This document shows positions 23,459 to 34,746 of a stretch of DNA of 64,000 bases, in pieces. The first letter of the stretch is position 1, and each line of letters opens with the position of its first letter. Origin of the DNA: Pyrocephalus nanus (taxonomy: Eukaryota > Chordata > Aves > Passeriformes > Tyrannidae). The DNA lies in assembly GCA_038380795.1 (NCBI GenBank), contig CM076276.1:11360001-11424000 (forward strand), in the 5' to 3' direction. The notes below the pieces were generated by a model, which was not told the origin of the DNA, made no database searches, and saw only the letters and a program-made list of their open reading frames with translations. The position numbers were made by a program, and so were the translations under genes.

Positions 23459-23508
23459 TTCTGGAAAGCTTTGGCTTTCCAGAATGGAAATGCCCTGGCT
23501 TTCCAGAA
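23459..23508. repeat. Inverted repeat plus direct copy of TTCTGGAAAG
   Basis: TTCTGGAAAG (23459-23468) is followed after 6 nt by its exact reverse complement CTTTCCAGAA (23475-23484). CTTTCCAGAA then recurs at 23499-23508, a 24-bp direct period. Each copy contains a TTCnnGAA dyad like a heat-shock-element half-pair. It may be just a small hairpin and duplication. Confidence 0.8.
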
Positions 23509-26500
23509 GAGCAGTGCCTCTGTTGCTCAAAATTCCTGCACCCTTTAAAATCCAGTATTTTTTTAGGCATTTTGAGTACTGTGAGTAAATTTGCCACACA
23601 TATTTTTCAATTTCTTATCTGGAATGTACTTTTATCTCAGCAGTCATTTTCATAATTCCACTGAAAGAACATATTCTTGTGTTCTTTCTTCAAGGATTGC
23701 CCTTCTCTTAGCACCTTCTCCATAGCAGAGATTCTCAGAGCATTGTGGTTCACCTGTCAGAGGCTGTTTGCTGATCAGCTACTCTGAATCCATCTTTTTC
23801 ACTCCCTCAAAACTTGATTTTGAGAGGTCTTAACATGACTTCCTGCAGATCCTGCAAAAACTTGGATTTCATGCTCACATGGAGTGTGTTTATACCTGTG
23901 TGTATACGCCTCACAACTTTTAAGTGCATTATCCAACTTCAGCCGAATTTGATAGAGGGTAGCAATCTCAAAAATAGCAAGTTCCCTCAAGGTTTGAGCA
24001 GACAGGCAGAGGTAGAAGAGAGATGCCCTACTTCTACTGAGGAAAAAGCTGCCATGTTGTGCTGAGCCTTTATTTGATGCCAGTGAATCCATCTGGGAGA
24101 GAGCACACTTCCCAGCACCCCACCCACAGGAAGGACTTCAATCAGCCCATGCACCTTCTTGGTGCCCAAGTCAATCAGGCTCAAGGAAAGCAGGATTTCA
24201 CAGTTCTGGTGCTCATGGAACTACTTGTTGTGGTTTTTTTTGTTTGGTTGTTTTTTTTTTTCAAGTAGCTATTTCACTAAAATCTTATCATCCCTTTGAA
24301 TCCGTGTCCCATTAGCAAATCCTGCTTGCTTCATGAATATGCACGTTTACAATGTGTAGCATTGGCTTAACTGCTCCCATTGAAGTTGATAATGAAACTC
24401 CTGCAGACTTCAAAGAGAATAGAGTCAGGGGATGCTGAGTGCTTTGGAAAATCCCACCCCTCGTTGTTATTTTATTCTTAATACATCCACTCAGGAGCTG
24501 TAGGATGGGACTAACTACTCAAGAATGAGCGAAGACAAAAAGAAAAAAAAAAAATCAAAGAGCCAAAAATGAAAATCCAGATTCTAAGGTAAATATTTAA
24601 GGACCTGACCTTGGATTTGAGACTCGCTGTGAGAGTCCCTCCTTTTGTGTGAGGAAGGGCCACAAATGGCTGCCTTGAGGCATGAGAGTCACTACACACC
24701 TCCCACTGGCCTCCTTCCATGATCTCCTCCTCATGGAGGCCGATGGGACATTCAGGCTGTGTCAAGGCTACACATGATCATGAGTTGGATTAGAATTGAT
24801 TCCTTAAACTCTGTCCCTACACTTGAGTTTTCAGTGTCAAGGAGGGTCCAGAGAGAGACTGATCCCCTCTGCCATCACCAGGACGTGGCAGAGACCCAAA
24901 GCATCCCATGGGTTATCAACTCTGCAAGCTAGCAGACTACCAGTCTCTTGAATTCCATCTGAAATGATCCATTTCTCCACTCCCCTCTTGCTGTGAGTTG
25001 AGCAGGAGAAAGGTGTTGCAGAGTTCTACAGCTTTTCAGCTTTTTTCCAGATGAACTATGTTCATTGGTCTCCCTTTTCCCCAGAATTTGGGTAGCATAG
25101 CATCCAAAATTACCACAAGGAGGTGAGGGTTCCCTACTACCACCCAACTTAGAGGAGTGCTGTGTATCCAACCGATGTCAAGGGGACATAAACATGCATA
25201 GAATTGTAACATATGGGTGATTTCCACTGGGCAGAACTCCCTTGACGTAAACACACATTCACCTGTTTTGCTGAATCAGGGCACGTTCTTCTTACAGGGA
25301 CTTCGTGTTTTAGTGTCGGCTATTTTGGTATTTTCTTCTCCTAAGATTATTTCCACTGGAAAGAACACAGTATTTTTCATTCCAGCAGTATTTTTGGTAA
25401 CAGCTACTATTTCCTGACAATATGTCTGTATTTTAGGACAAAACCAAATTACATGTTGGAAGCTCCTTTTCTCACTGCAGTTTCTCCAGCACTACTCATG
25501 AGCCAGTAACATCAAGACCATAATCTGGGAGAGGCACAATAGACGCTATATTAAGTTTTATACAGACTTGCCATCAAATTACATGCAATAACTACTTGAT
25601 CATGTTGTATCAATCCATTTTCGCCTGTCCATTTGAAAAGCAATTGCTTTTATCTTGATGGCTTATTTTTTTTGTAATTCAGACCTTGCAAGGATTTTAC
25701 CAGGAGTTTTTGTCTGATGAGAGCAGAATTATCCTCTTCATCTGGCTTATTACAGTATGATTTTGTTAGTGCATAGTTACATGAAAAGGGGTATTGGTAA
25801 GAGAAGGACCCTTTTGTTGTTACTACTTTAATTGTTTTTCTGGTTTTTTTGTCTTTTATTGTCTGTTCCTTGAAGTTTATAAGAATCTTGACAGTAGTTA
25901 GGACTTGATGTTGTAAAACAGTCACACTGGAAACAGTGACAAATATTTTTTTTCTTTTGCTCTCCTGCCTGCCAATATGCTCCACAAAACTGTAAATTTA
26001 CCATCAAACTTCTGCAGAGTTAGAACCTCTCTTTTAAGGCCAGTAACAAGAGATAAGATTCTACTCCCTGGCTGAACCAGATAATCAATATTACCATACA
26101 AATCCTAAGTACTTTGTATAATCTTCAAGGCTGTTTTCCTAATAATCAAGTGCTTTAGGAGAAAATAGAAGGATCATAATTGGGGAAGATTGCATTTTGT
26201 TGCCTCTTTTGCCCATTCCCTGAGATCAAAAGGGTTAATTTCCCCATATCTTGTACATACTTTGTATCAGTGCAATTAACTCTGTGTGGTAGGCACAGAA
26301 CAGGGCATTATCTTGTGGCATTAGCTTATACTAACAGATTTTTCTTGATGGTCAATTCCTTTAGCTTGGACAGGGAAAGGCCTGAAGAGGTTGAAAGAGT
26401 CTCCAGTCTGGATTCGATACAAGTTATTCCTAATTTACATCCCAAATACCTGTTGTTCTGGTCAGTACTTGAAGCTTAATATTTTATTTTTAGCTTTTCT

Positions 26501-28604
26501 CTAAAAACAGTTGTGAAGAACCATACTTGACTCAATAGGTTTTATTATGAAAAAAAAACAAAACATCTGGTTGTGGTTGCACTATTTTTCCAAGTGCCAA
26601 AGAAATCTTGGATGGTTGCAGAAGTAATTCAAAGAATGAGCAGAAATGATGAAGGAAGAAGTTCACACGAATGCTGCCTGGTTGGAACCTGCACACTTTG
26701 TTCCAGATTTCAGTTTGTTCTGAAATTTATATAAAAGCTCCTTATGGGATGAAACTTTTAGGTGTATTAAACCCATCCCATAATGTTTATTTTTGTATAT
26801 GGACAGGAGATTACAGCTTCTGTATTGAACTTCCAAAGTCATCATCAAAAGCGATCATTACCTTTTTTGAATACTTTGTAGTCTGGTATCTGTCCTACAC
26901 TAGTTAATTCATGTAAATCTAAATAAGTGGTTGAAGGCAGGATGGCATCAGAAATATGGAAATAGAGCATCTGGGTAGAAAGGGTAGGTTTTTGCAACGT
27001 TTCCATTGAAATTATTTTTTCCTGCCAAGTGAACAGATGAAGTGAAAACAGACAGTCTTATCGGCAGCCTTTCTTTTGGGAAGATTAAATGAGAGAATGA
27101 TCTATCAAAACATTATTTCATTTGATTAAACAGAAGATATTTATAGCATTTCTAAATATAAACCAAACTGAGAAAAGAAAAAAGAAGGTTCACAAAGAAT
27201 GGCCACTCTACACAGTCAGGTGCTTTTCCTGTACCCAAAAGTATTTTAAAATACCTATTTCTTCACCCAGGCTGAGTGAGTGCAGTTCACTGCACATGAG
27301 GGTGTTTAGCAGACTACAGTTCTGATGCTCATATTTTGGTCTGATGCTGTGAGCTGCAGTATGTTTGCTTATAGGTTTCCTTTTTTTTTTTTTCCCATTA
27401 GAATAACCACAACATACCTCAGGGTTTCAAGAGTCTGCCTTTTTCTTATGTTACAGTACAAGTTTTGAAATAAATACCTGGAAAGCCTGAAAATTTAGGA
27501 GTGAGTTAATAGAATAACTTGTATCTTGTAGGAAAATACAAGACTTTGACATTTGGTTGCATTCTGAATAAAGTATTAAGTTATTATTAAAATATATTAC
27601 AGGTTAATTTTAATGCCATTTAAATATGAATGTTTAAAGATTTTGTTATGAGATAAAACTAGAAATGAAAAATTCTCCTGAAGTCTTGAAAATGAAATGT
27701 TTGATTTTTCAAAACATTTCTAATTCTTTAAATATGTGATTTTGCCAGAACTAATTAATGTAATGAGAAATTTCAGCTTTGTTGAAATGCAACTTTCTGC
27801 TGGGGAAGTGAACTAACACCTGACCAGGATGGCCTGGCTCCAGAGCTAGCTGGTCACATTTAGTTCCTTTTCCAGGAATTAAAGGTTTTTAGCCTTTTGA
27901 CAATTGGTATGATACTGTAATATTGGACTTTTTGTTTTCTGTCTTTTTTCCCAACTGAGCTACATCTTCTTATTTTGCATTTGTTCTAAAAAATTTCCAT
28001 ATTTTTGTACTTATATATAAATTCCCTTGTAATAAGGCAAGGCAAACTCTTTTATCTTACTGCCCCTTTCATGGAAGTCTCCTTTGGCCATTTTTGTTTG
28101 TGATTTTGTCTTTTCCCTTGATTATTGTTGAGATTTCTGTTAGACTCTTTAGTATTCTGTCTTGCTTTTGGGTTACTCTATTCATCTTTGGAGCCTGTTG
28201 TCTCTGTAGTTCTTTATCAAGGGAGGCATTTTTTATATCTGTATTTTTTTTACATTCTTAGCAATTCCAAGAATCTTCTGATATAAGAATTTTCGCTGCT
28301 TCGTGTACGATCATGAGTAATCCTGAGTCATTTAATTTTATATATTCTAAAATATCTTTTCTAAGATGGTCAAGCTGACATTTGTGTTCTCTGTCAACAT
28401 AGTATTTAATATTGAGTCTAATACTGTGTTTTCCCTTCTTTCCAGTGAACAATCTGAACCAAAGGATATCGTCATCTGAATGTTTTTGCTCAGATATTTA
28501 AATGCTAGTGGGGAAGATGATTATTGACTTTTCACTTAAATGATGTAGTCTTCTGCAAAAATCAATTTTCCTTATATATTCACCAGCTGTATTTAAGAAC
28601 TAGC
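23509..28604. other. AT-rich unique interval
   Basis: Noticeably AT-richer than the rest of the window, especially 25.3-28.5 kb, with long T-rich and A-rich stretches and a short A run at 24543-24554. The longest frames are minus-strand: 111 codons at 25650-25985 and 64 codons at 28258-28452. Both are Lys/Ile-rich and unrecognised, and the second is followed downstream by many stops. No LTR pair, terminal inverted repeat or CR1 tail was seen. It may be an AT-rich isochore patch or very old decayed repeats. Confidence 0.45.
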
Positions 28605-28790
28605 ATTTGGCTAGCGCTTTTCAGGATTTAAAATAGAAAAATCTCTCATGCAGTGGCTTTCCTTGAGAGATATCCAACACTTCACAGTCACATTGGTCTG
28701 TTTTTAAACAGAGGAAAATTGAGGCACAGCTGTAGAAACTTTTCCCAGGTAGCTCAGTGGCTGAAGCAGGCAGGAAAAGAGAAACCAAGT
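28605..28790 (+). mobile_element. MIR/CORE-SINE-like relic
   Basis: Starts with a piece like the SINE 3' domain (GGCTAGCGCTTTTCAGGATT). It then carries ACAGAGGAAAATTGAGGCAC (consensus-like ACAGATGAGGAAACTGAGGCAC), AACTTTTCCCAGGTAGCTCAG (like AACTTGCCCAAGGTCACACAG) and AGTGGCTGAAGCAGG (like AGTGGCAGAGCCAGG). This order matches MIR-type CORE-SINEs. Divergence is high, as expected of an element that predates birds. A chance resemblance remains possible. Confidence 0.5.
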
Positions 28791-29631
28791 CGAAAAGGAG
28801 AAAAACAAGCATGGGTGCTGCACCTGTCCTGCTGGAGTGTCTTATCATTAAGTAAATCTGCTCAGTTCACAGGAGTCTAATTTCTATCACCAGGCCCTAA
28901 GAAGCCTGTTCCCCATTCCCTGACTGTCAGACAGACTGACCCTTTGCATGTCTATGTTACTTTTGGTATCTCACTGCGAACTGAAGGTCTTACTCAACCC
29001 TGTCTTGAACACAATCCTACAAGCATCATGAACAGACTCTTAAATACGCATGATCCATCTTGATTTTCCGGATGAGTCAGGAAAAAACACTGGGAATTTT
29101 TTTCTGACAGGTGTAAGCCAATTGGTATGGAGAACCAAAGTCTCTAAGGCATTTCCCTGGCCCCTAAGGAGCCCCTTGGCTTCCAGCCATTGGCTTTCTG
29201 TCGTCAGCTGCATTCTGTTTCTGGCAGTAGTACGCCCCAGGAAAGAGCACAAATCTTTCTCTTTGTGAATTAAAGCTCACAATTCTGTGTAGTTAAAAAT
29301 CCTTCATTTTTATCTTTAGCCTCATGAATTTTATTCCCACTCTTCCTACACATTTGTTGGTTTTGGAGAAGGGTCCTGACATGCTTCTCGTAATTTAGCT
29401 GCCCTGCTCAGAACCAGTTGCAAACATTTCTTTTAGAAAATATTTATGGATGGCAGGCTGGCCTTCCTTTGGTGACTTCTCCTTCCAGTTATTTTCCTAT
29501 TTGAATTTCTCATGTTGATCTTTGAAATTGCCATGTCTGGTTGTCCTGTAGAGTTCCTGGGTTCCCAGTCCTGGGTTTTGCTCCTGTGGTGTATTGCAGG
29601 AGTCAAGTCTGGAGAGGTTTGGGCACGATGT

Positions 29632-29695
29632 CTCTAAGAGGTATCTTAGGTGGCTCTAAGACCTTAGATGGTACTAAGATCTTGGTCTTCTGAGA
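29632..29695. repeat. Imperfect 20-22 bp repeats with CTAAGA/TCTTAG words
   Basis: Three consecutive imperfect units begin CTCTAAGAGGTATCTTAGG, CTCTAAGACCTTAGATGG and ACTAAGATCTTGGTCTTC. Each is partly self-complementary. It may be a small decayed tandem array or the end of an unidentified old transposon. Confidence 0.45.
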
Positions 29696-30968
29696 TGACT
29701 GAAACTGGCTTCCACTAAAGTCATGGAAGTTAGTAATCTCATTTATTTCTGGAAGACTCATAGCAAGGAGCCTCCTAGAAGACAGTAGGATTGTTTTTGC
29801 AGTGTAGGTTATTAGCATTGACCCTGGACTGTGGCAAATCTGAGACATAAAACTTTCTGTCTACAGAACAGCTCTTAAGGTTGTAATCAAACCTTTAAAA
29901 TTTCAAGACATGGCTGCTCAAAACTGGGTGTGGTTACGTGAATATAGCTTATATTTCAGAATTAAATTGTTGGTTTGTAGAAGTTCGGAACTGCTAATCT
30001 CAGGAAAACCCAGGCTCAGTAAAAGGCTTGACCTTTCAGGGGCTGCACTCAGCTGAGAGACCAGTCCCTGCTTTCCTCACAGAACTGCAAAATTACAACT
30101 TTCAGGTCACACTCTGGAAGTGATTGGGTGTAATGTGTACCTTTTGCGTGACATAAATGAGCTGGATGAGATGATCAGGCACCAGCGTGCCCTCAGGTCT
30201 TAGTTAAATACTGAGATCATCACAGTGTGTGCTTATGATGATTTCTCCTCCTCTGCCTGCCGTCTGAGGGAAATGCTTTTCTTGTTCCTGTTCACTGTAG
30301 GTGTTGGCCAAGTGCTCCCAACCTGCCGTCATTGTGACACTGTGTTGCCACAGCTCGGGTTGCTTTCACCAGTCAAGCACTGCCTGTTCTAGCATTAGGA
30401 AGGTGAAGTGTTTAGGCTAAGTTCATCTAGACTCCTCCATAGTTGGTGAAGAAAGTTGAACACCTCCAGAATGTAATTCATCCCATCCAAAAATAGATGT
30501 CTAAGACAGGAAGAATGAATCACTCTCTGGGGGTTGGTGCACATCTCTCTGTTCACTGATGATAAAAGAAGTCTAGACAATTACCTTAACCTAGACATCC
30601 AGCTGTAAGCCACCTTCAGCTGCGTGAGATCTAGCTGTGCTTTCAGGTCCCTAAAGACAGATTTCAACCCCCCTGTTCAGATGTGAAGTAGCTTTGTGAT
30701 TTCACGGCAGCTTTCAAGCTGAAGTCACTGACAATCAGAATCTCAGTGAGCCACATATGGCAGTTTTACCACAACTGAATAGCTTTTTAATGAAAGGGTT
30801 TTTACCCTCAGTCCCATCTGGGAGTTATCCATGAGAAGTTGATGATGGTTTGCGAAATATTTCTTTCTATTACTTGCTGAATCATTGCCACCATTAAATG
30901 TTGCTGCACAATTTCCTCATGAGGAGTCTGTTGCATGTAGATAATACTCAAAATGCGGTCCCCATTGA

Positions 30969-31205
30969 TTACTTTGATTGAACACACCACACACGATGTC
31001 CTCCATGAGCAGGAGCACAGCTCTTAGGCTGGTAGTTGGAAATGCTCACATTTGTGAGTTCATTTCTCATGGTCTGAAATTCATCTCTCGTCCTCGCTCC
31101 TGCTCTCCCATGAGCTCGATTGTTAAAGCTTTGGGGAAAAGGCAGACAGGGAAAGGCAATGGATGACTGCAGAAGACAGCAGAGTAGCAAGACCATAAGG
31201 AGCAT
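30969..31205 (-). other. Short open frame with signal-peptide-like start, 78 codons (doubtful)
   Basis: Starting at the internal Met (31205-31203), residues 1-17 are strongly hydrophobic (MLLMVLLLCCLLQSSIA). A plausible cleavage site follows before FPCLP, and the tail is short, basic and polar, with an N-glycosylation sequon (NVS, about residue 52) and a few cysteines. The same frame extends upstream to 31286. I recognise no family, see no flanking splice or poly(A) context that favours a gene, and the window is full of chance frames of this length. It is listed because the signal-like start stands out. Probably not a gene. Confidence 0.1.
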
Positions 31206-32940
31206 CCATGGAGCCTCAGAAGAGACCACAGTGGAGGCAGCTGAGAGGAAAGAAAGCCTCCAGCACTGGAAGGCTCCCATATCCACTGCTGCAGTTTCTC
31301 ACTGCCCATCTTGCCCCTTGGAGATGACCATTGCAGGAGCAAAGCTGGCAGAGCAGTCCAGGATGCTTGGATGTTGGCTGCTCCCCTTTCCCTCCATGCC
31401 CAGGCATGTTAGAAGGTTTGGAGACTATGCACCTTTGGCACCTCTGTAGAGAACATCTTGGCTCACCTTGAAATACCTGAAGATTTAACTCCTTTGACTT
31501 TTGCTTATGGATGTATTTTCCCCCTTGCTGCTTTAAAAAATTCAATTCAGTGTGGAAGCACAGTCTTCAAAGAAAATACAGAAACTTATTGACCAATATG
31601 GTAGATAGAAAACATTCCCTTTTTCAAGATGTCTTTTGTCTCTCTCTTAAGGGAGATGGCAGTAGGTTTGCGTTAATCATGAAATGTTTGGGGTTTTTTT
31701 GCAAATGTGAGTTTTCTAGTTTCCAGGAGAAATGATTTGCCCAGTGATGCTACAGGTGTCTTCTTGTCTACCCTGCCAAGACATCTGTCCACTGCTGCCT
31801 GCAGGAGCCCTCGATGGAGTCCAGGCCGAAGCAATGGATGTGTTTCTCTCTGGGACTTCCCTGCTTCATCCCTCGCTGTGTCAGCGCTGAACACAGCCTG
31901 CCAAGATTCCAGCAAATATTCATGAAAAGGTTGAGGTTTCCACCGAGCTCAAACTATTGTACAAGAAATACCCTGAAGCAAAAACAGATCTGTGAGACAC
32001 CATCACACCGAGTTGCTTCCCCCACCCTGGCAGGCACCATGCCGTACCAGACAAACTCCTCCAGATAGGATCCAGGCAGAGATGTTTGCTTAACACAGCA
32101 GCTCTTTGAAAAGGCAAATAAATGGACACTGAAGCTACACAGACATGTCACTGTGCAGCGATTTCCGTTTAGCATTTACGTTTAGTGCCAGGAAACCCTG
32201 ACTCATGAATATGAAATCAGAAGGAAAGGAAGAAAGCAGTTGTTCATTATTACAGCTTCGAATTGGGCATGTGGTGGAAATTAGCACTAAAAACATGCAG
32301 GTTAAAAAGAGAGGGGCTGTCTCTGGTGGTCCAGGAGGCTTGAAGAGCCTGGCTCTTCAACCAGGGGATGTGCTTTTGTGGGGCACTCTCTGCTCTCAGG
32401 CTTTGCCCATGGGGTGTTGCTGATAGAGAGGAACCCTGAATCTCAGGGTTACCCATGATGAGGCTCTTGCTCATACAGAGATGGGGGAAAGCACGTCCTG
32501 AATATTTTTGGAAATCCACCAAATTTACACTGGGGCAGTGGTGAGCAAAGGCAGGGAAGAAGAGCCCCTTAATAATTATCAGAAATAAGAGAAATAACCA
32601 AGAGCAACTTCCAAGAGAAAGGATCAAACTCAGATGGAAATCCTGAGGTCCCAAAAAGAAAGCTTACACTGAACTGAGGCTCAGTGGGGTAAAAATGAAG
32701 GAACCCACAGCCCTGATCCTTCTGCAAGTGCCTGTCTCTGCCCCACACCTGCACCTTAGAGCTGACAAAAACCTCTGTGAGCCTGGGGCAAGCCTGGCTC
32801 CTTTCAACACAAACTGTCTTTTCTTCCAGCCATGAAGGTGGGACACCATCCTTCTTTCTGCCCCTATCTCACCTTGAAAAAGCAGATCTTGTTCTGCCTC
32901 GAGCCCCCAGTGCCAGGTCCCCAGGAGGGACGTGAGGCAG

Positions 32941-33172
32941 AATCACAGAATTATGGAATACCCATAGCTGGAAGGGATCCACAAGGATCATCGAGTCCAG
33001 CTCCTGGCCCTGTACAGGACAACCAGCCCCAAGAATCAAACCATGCACCTGAGGGCATTGTGCAAACTTTTCTTGAACTCTTGTAGGCTTGGTGCCATGA
33101 CCACTTCCCTGGGGAGCCTGTTCCAGTGCCTGAACACCCTCTGGGTGAAGAACCTTTTCCTAAAATCTCTGA
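32941..33172 (-). mobile_element. CR1 LINE 3' end, minus strand
   Basis: On the plus strand it reads AATCACAGAATTATGGAATA, then GAAGGGATCCACAAGGATCA, TCGAGTCCAGCTCCTGGCCC, ACCACTTCCCTGGGGAGCC and CTCTGGGTGAAGAACC. This is the reverse complement of a CR1 3' end. The minus-strand translation contains FRHWNRLPREVV, the conserved C-terminal motif of CR1 ORF2, followed by the untranslated tail. The copy is 5'-truncated near 33172 and defective. Confidence 0.95.
33036..33172 (-). pseudogene. CR1 ORF2 C-terminal remnant
   Basis: The C-terminal end of the CR1 reverse-transcriptase ORF is open on the minus strand down to a stop at 33036. It reads KRFFTQRVFRHWNRLPREVV and then a PSLQEFKKSL-type ending. 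The endonuclease and reverse-transcriptase core domains are absent, so it is only the last 45 or so residues. The upstream part of the longer open frame (to 33563) is unrelated flank read through by chance. Confidence 0.85.
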
Positions 33173-34642
33173 GAAGATTGATGCTATCGCAGCAAATATT
33201 TTTGATGCTACCAGGAAGGAAGAAGCAAATAAAGACATTGCTGCAGGGCAGCAAAGGCTTGATTTCCAAAGCAGCTCCTTGCATCGAACCCTGGGAGCAG
33301 CTCAAGGCAGCAAGGAAGTGTGCCATCCCCACTAGCGTGTTCATCTGAAGCCGCCCAGCTGTGCTGTATAAGTACCCCTCTGTTTCCTTGCATTCTGGCA
33401 ATTCTAGTGCCCTTAAAATATTACAAGAGCTAATCTGTGAGTGTGGGGCGCAGCAGCTCACAGTAACAGCAAAACACTCAGCAGATCCCCCCACCCTGGA
33501 GGTTGTGAGGTACCAGGCAGGCTGGCCAGGAGGTTGGGTGATGGGTTGGGTGGGCAAATGCACGTGAGGCTGGATAGATATGGACCTGTGCCACCTCTGC
33601 CCTCAGTGACAACACCGGATCATGGCTGTTTTGCAGACCCAGGCTTTGCCCTGAGGTTGGGCCGTGGGAAGCTGCTGGCAGGGCTCTGCTCCACCCCGAG
33701 CAGCTATGACAGCTTCAGAGAGTCGTTAGCAAGCAAGGCGCGCTTGACGTGAATAATTAAAATACCTGCTGTGCTTTTAAATAGTTCAGAGCCAGCCTTG
33801 GAGCTGCATGTGTGAGCGATGGCTGCTGTCTTTGGAGGAGGCCGGAGGAAAGAGGAGGGCTGATATCCAGTGGAAAATTAAGGGCTTGATGCTGCTTCTG
33901 GCAGGAGGAGGGATGATGCTGGCAGCTTCCACAGGGATGCAGGCAGTCCCTACTCCTGAGTGAGACCGGAGGCTGACACAGCTCTCCTTGCTGATGAACA
34001 GGCATCTTGGCACAAAACTCTCTCAGGTCTCCTCTCTGCCAAAGGCTTGAGCGGCAGTGGAGCTCAGCACCCACCCTTCCAGCTGCCCCAGGGCTCTCAT
34101 GCTGGTTCAGCTCTCCAAACCCATGGGATGAGGACATGGAGCAGGGGGATGGGGACAGCAACACAGCCTTGGGGACAGTAAATCACTCCATCAGCACAGG
34201 CAGCATGAGGCCCCTCTCCTGAGCACACAGAGGTGGGGTCTGGGGAGGATGCTCTGCCTTTTCCAAAGATGCCGTTTCCCAAGATATCATTTAGGCACCA
34301 AAATCAAAACAGTTTCTGCATGAACAGTTAACAAAGAGTTTCCTGCAGTCTCTCAGCAGCCAGACTCCTTCCATTCCTATGGTGCTGTTGCTACCCCCAG
34401 CTGCCTCTGAGTTTTTATCACAATAGCACTGGAGGCCCCTGTCCTCCACCATGGAGGAGCTTCAGGGAGCAGGGGAAGAGATTAAACAGTGTGTTGGTGT
34501 CAGTGCCGCTGGACTGTGGAGCTGGCAAGCTGTAAATCATCTCTTCTTGTGAAAAAGTGAGTTTCTAGGCAGGAGATGGAGGGGAAAATGACATTCCCCA
34601 TGAGTTAGTTTCAGATTGAATTAAACAATTGGTTGACCATAG
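33173..34642. other. Unique non-coding sequence
   Basis: Moderate GC with overlapping short frames on both strands. No repeat or gene recognised. Confidence 0.5.
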
Positions 34643-34668
34643 ATATATATTTTTTTTTCTATATATAT
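34643..34668. repeat. AT-rich (TA)n / T-run / (TA)n element
   Basis: A short TA repeat, a run of nine T including its edge, C, then another TA repeat. Self-complementary TA arms flank a T-rich spacer. Confidence 0.75.
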
Positions 34669-34724
34669 TTTTCCATGGAGAGCCTGGACAATTCCAATTT
34701 GGGGTCACTGTGATATTTTTCATC

Positions 34725-34746
34725 TTTTTTTTTTTTTTTTTTTTTT
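34725..34746. repeat. Poly(T) run, 22 nt
   Basis: Twenty-two consecutive T. No minus-strand retroelement body was identified to its left or right. Confidence 0.9.

Larger units (their letters stand above)
28791..32940. other. Unique non-coding sequence
   Basis: AT-rich to about 30.9 kb, then moderate GC. It contains a small repeat-like cluster at 29632-29695 and a short secreted-like minus frame at 30969-31205 (both listed). No repeat family or gene recognised otherwise. Confidence 0.45.

Noticed and set aside
27930..27975. Minus-strand GTAGCTCAGTTGG, identical to a tRNA A-box
   Set aside because: No B-box (GGTTCRANYCC), no acceptor-stem pairing and an A-rich body follow it, so it is not a tRNA gene.
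28750..28775. Plus-strand GTAGCTCAGTGG, another tRNA A-box-like word
   Set aside because: It lies within the MIR-like relic at the position of the core, with no B-box downstream and no cloverleaf.
33173..33563. Upstream part of the 175-codon minus frame that ends in the CR1 motif
   Set aside because: Only the last 45 or so codons are CR1. The upstream residues have no match and are read-through of flank.
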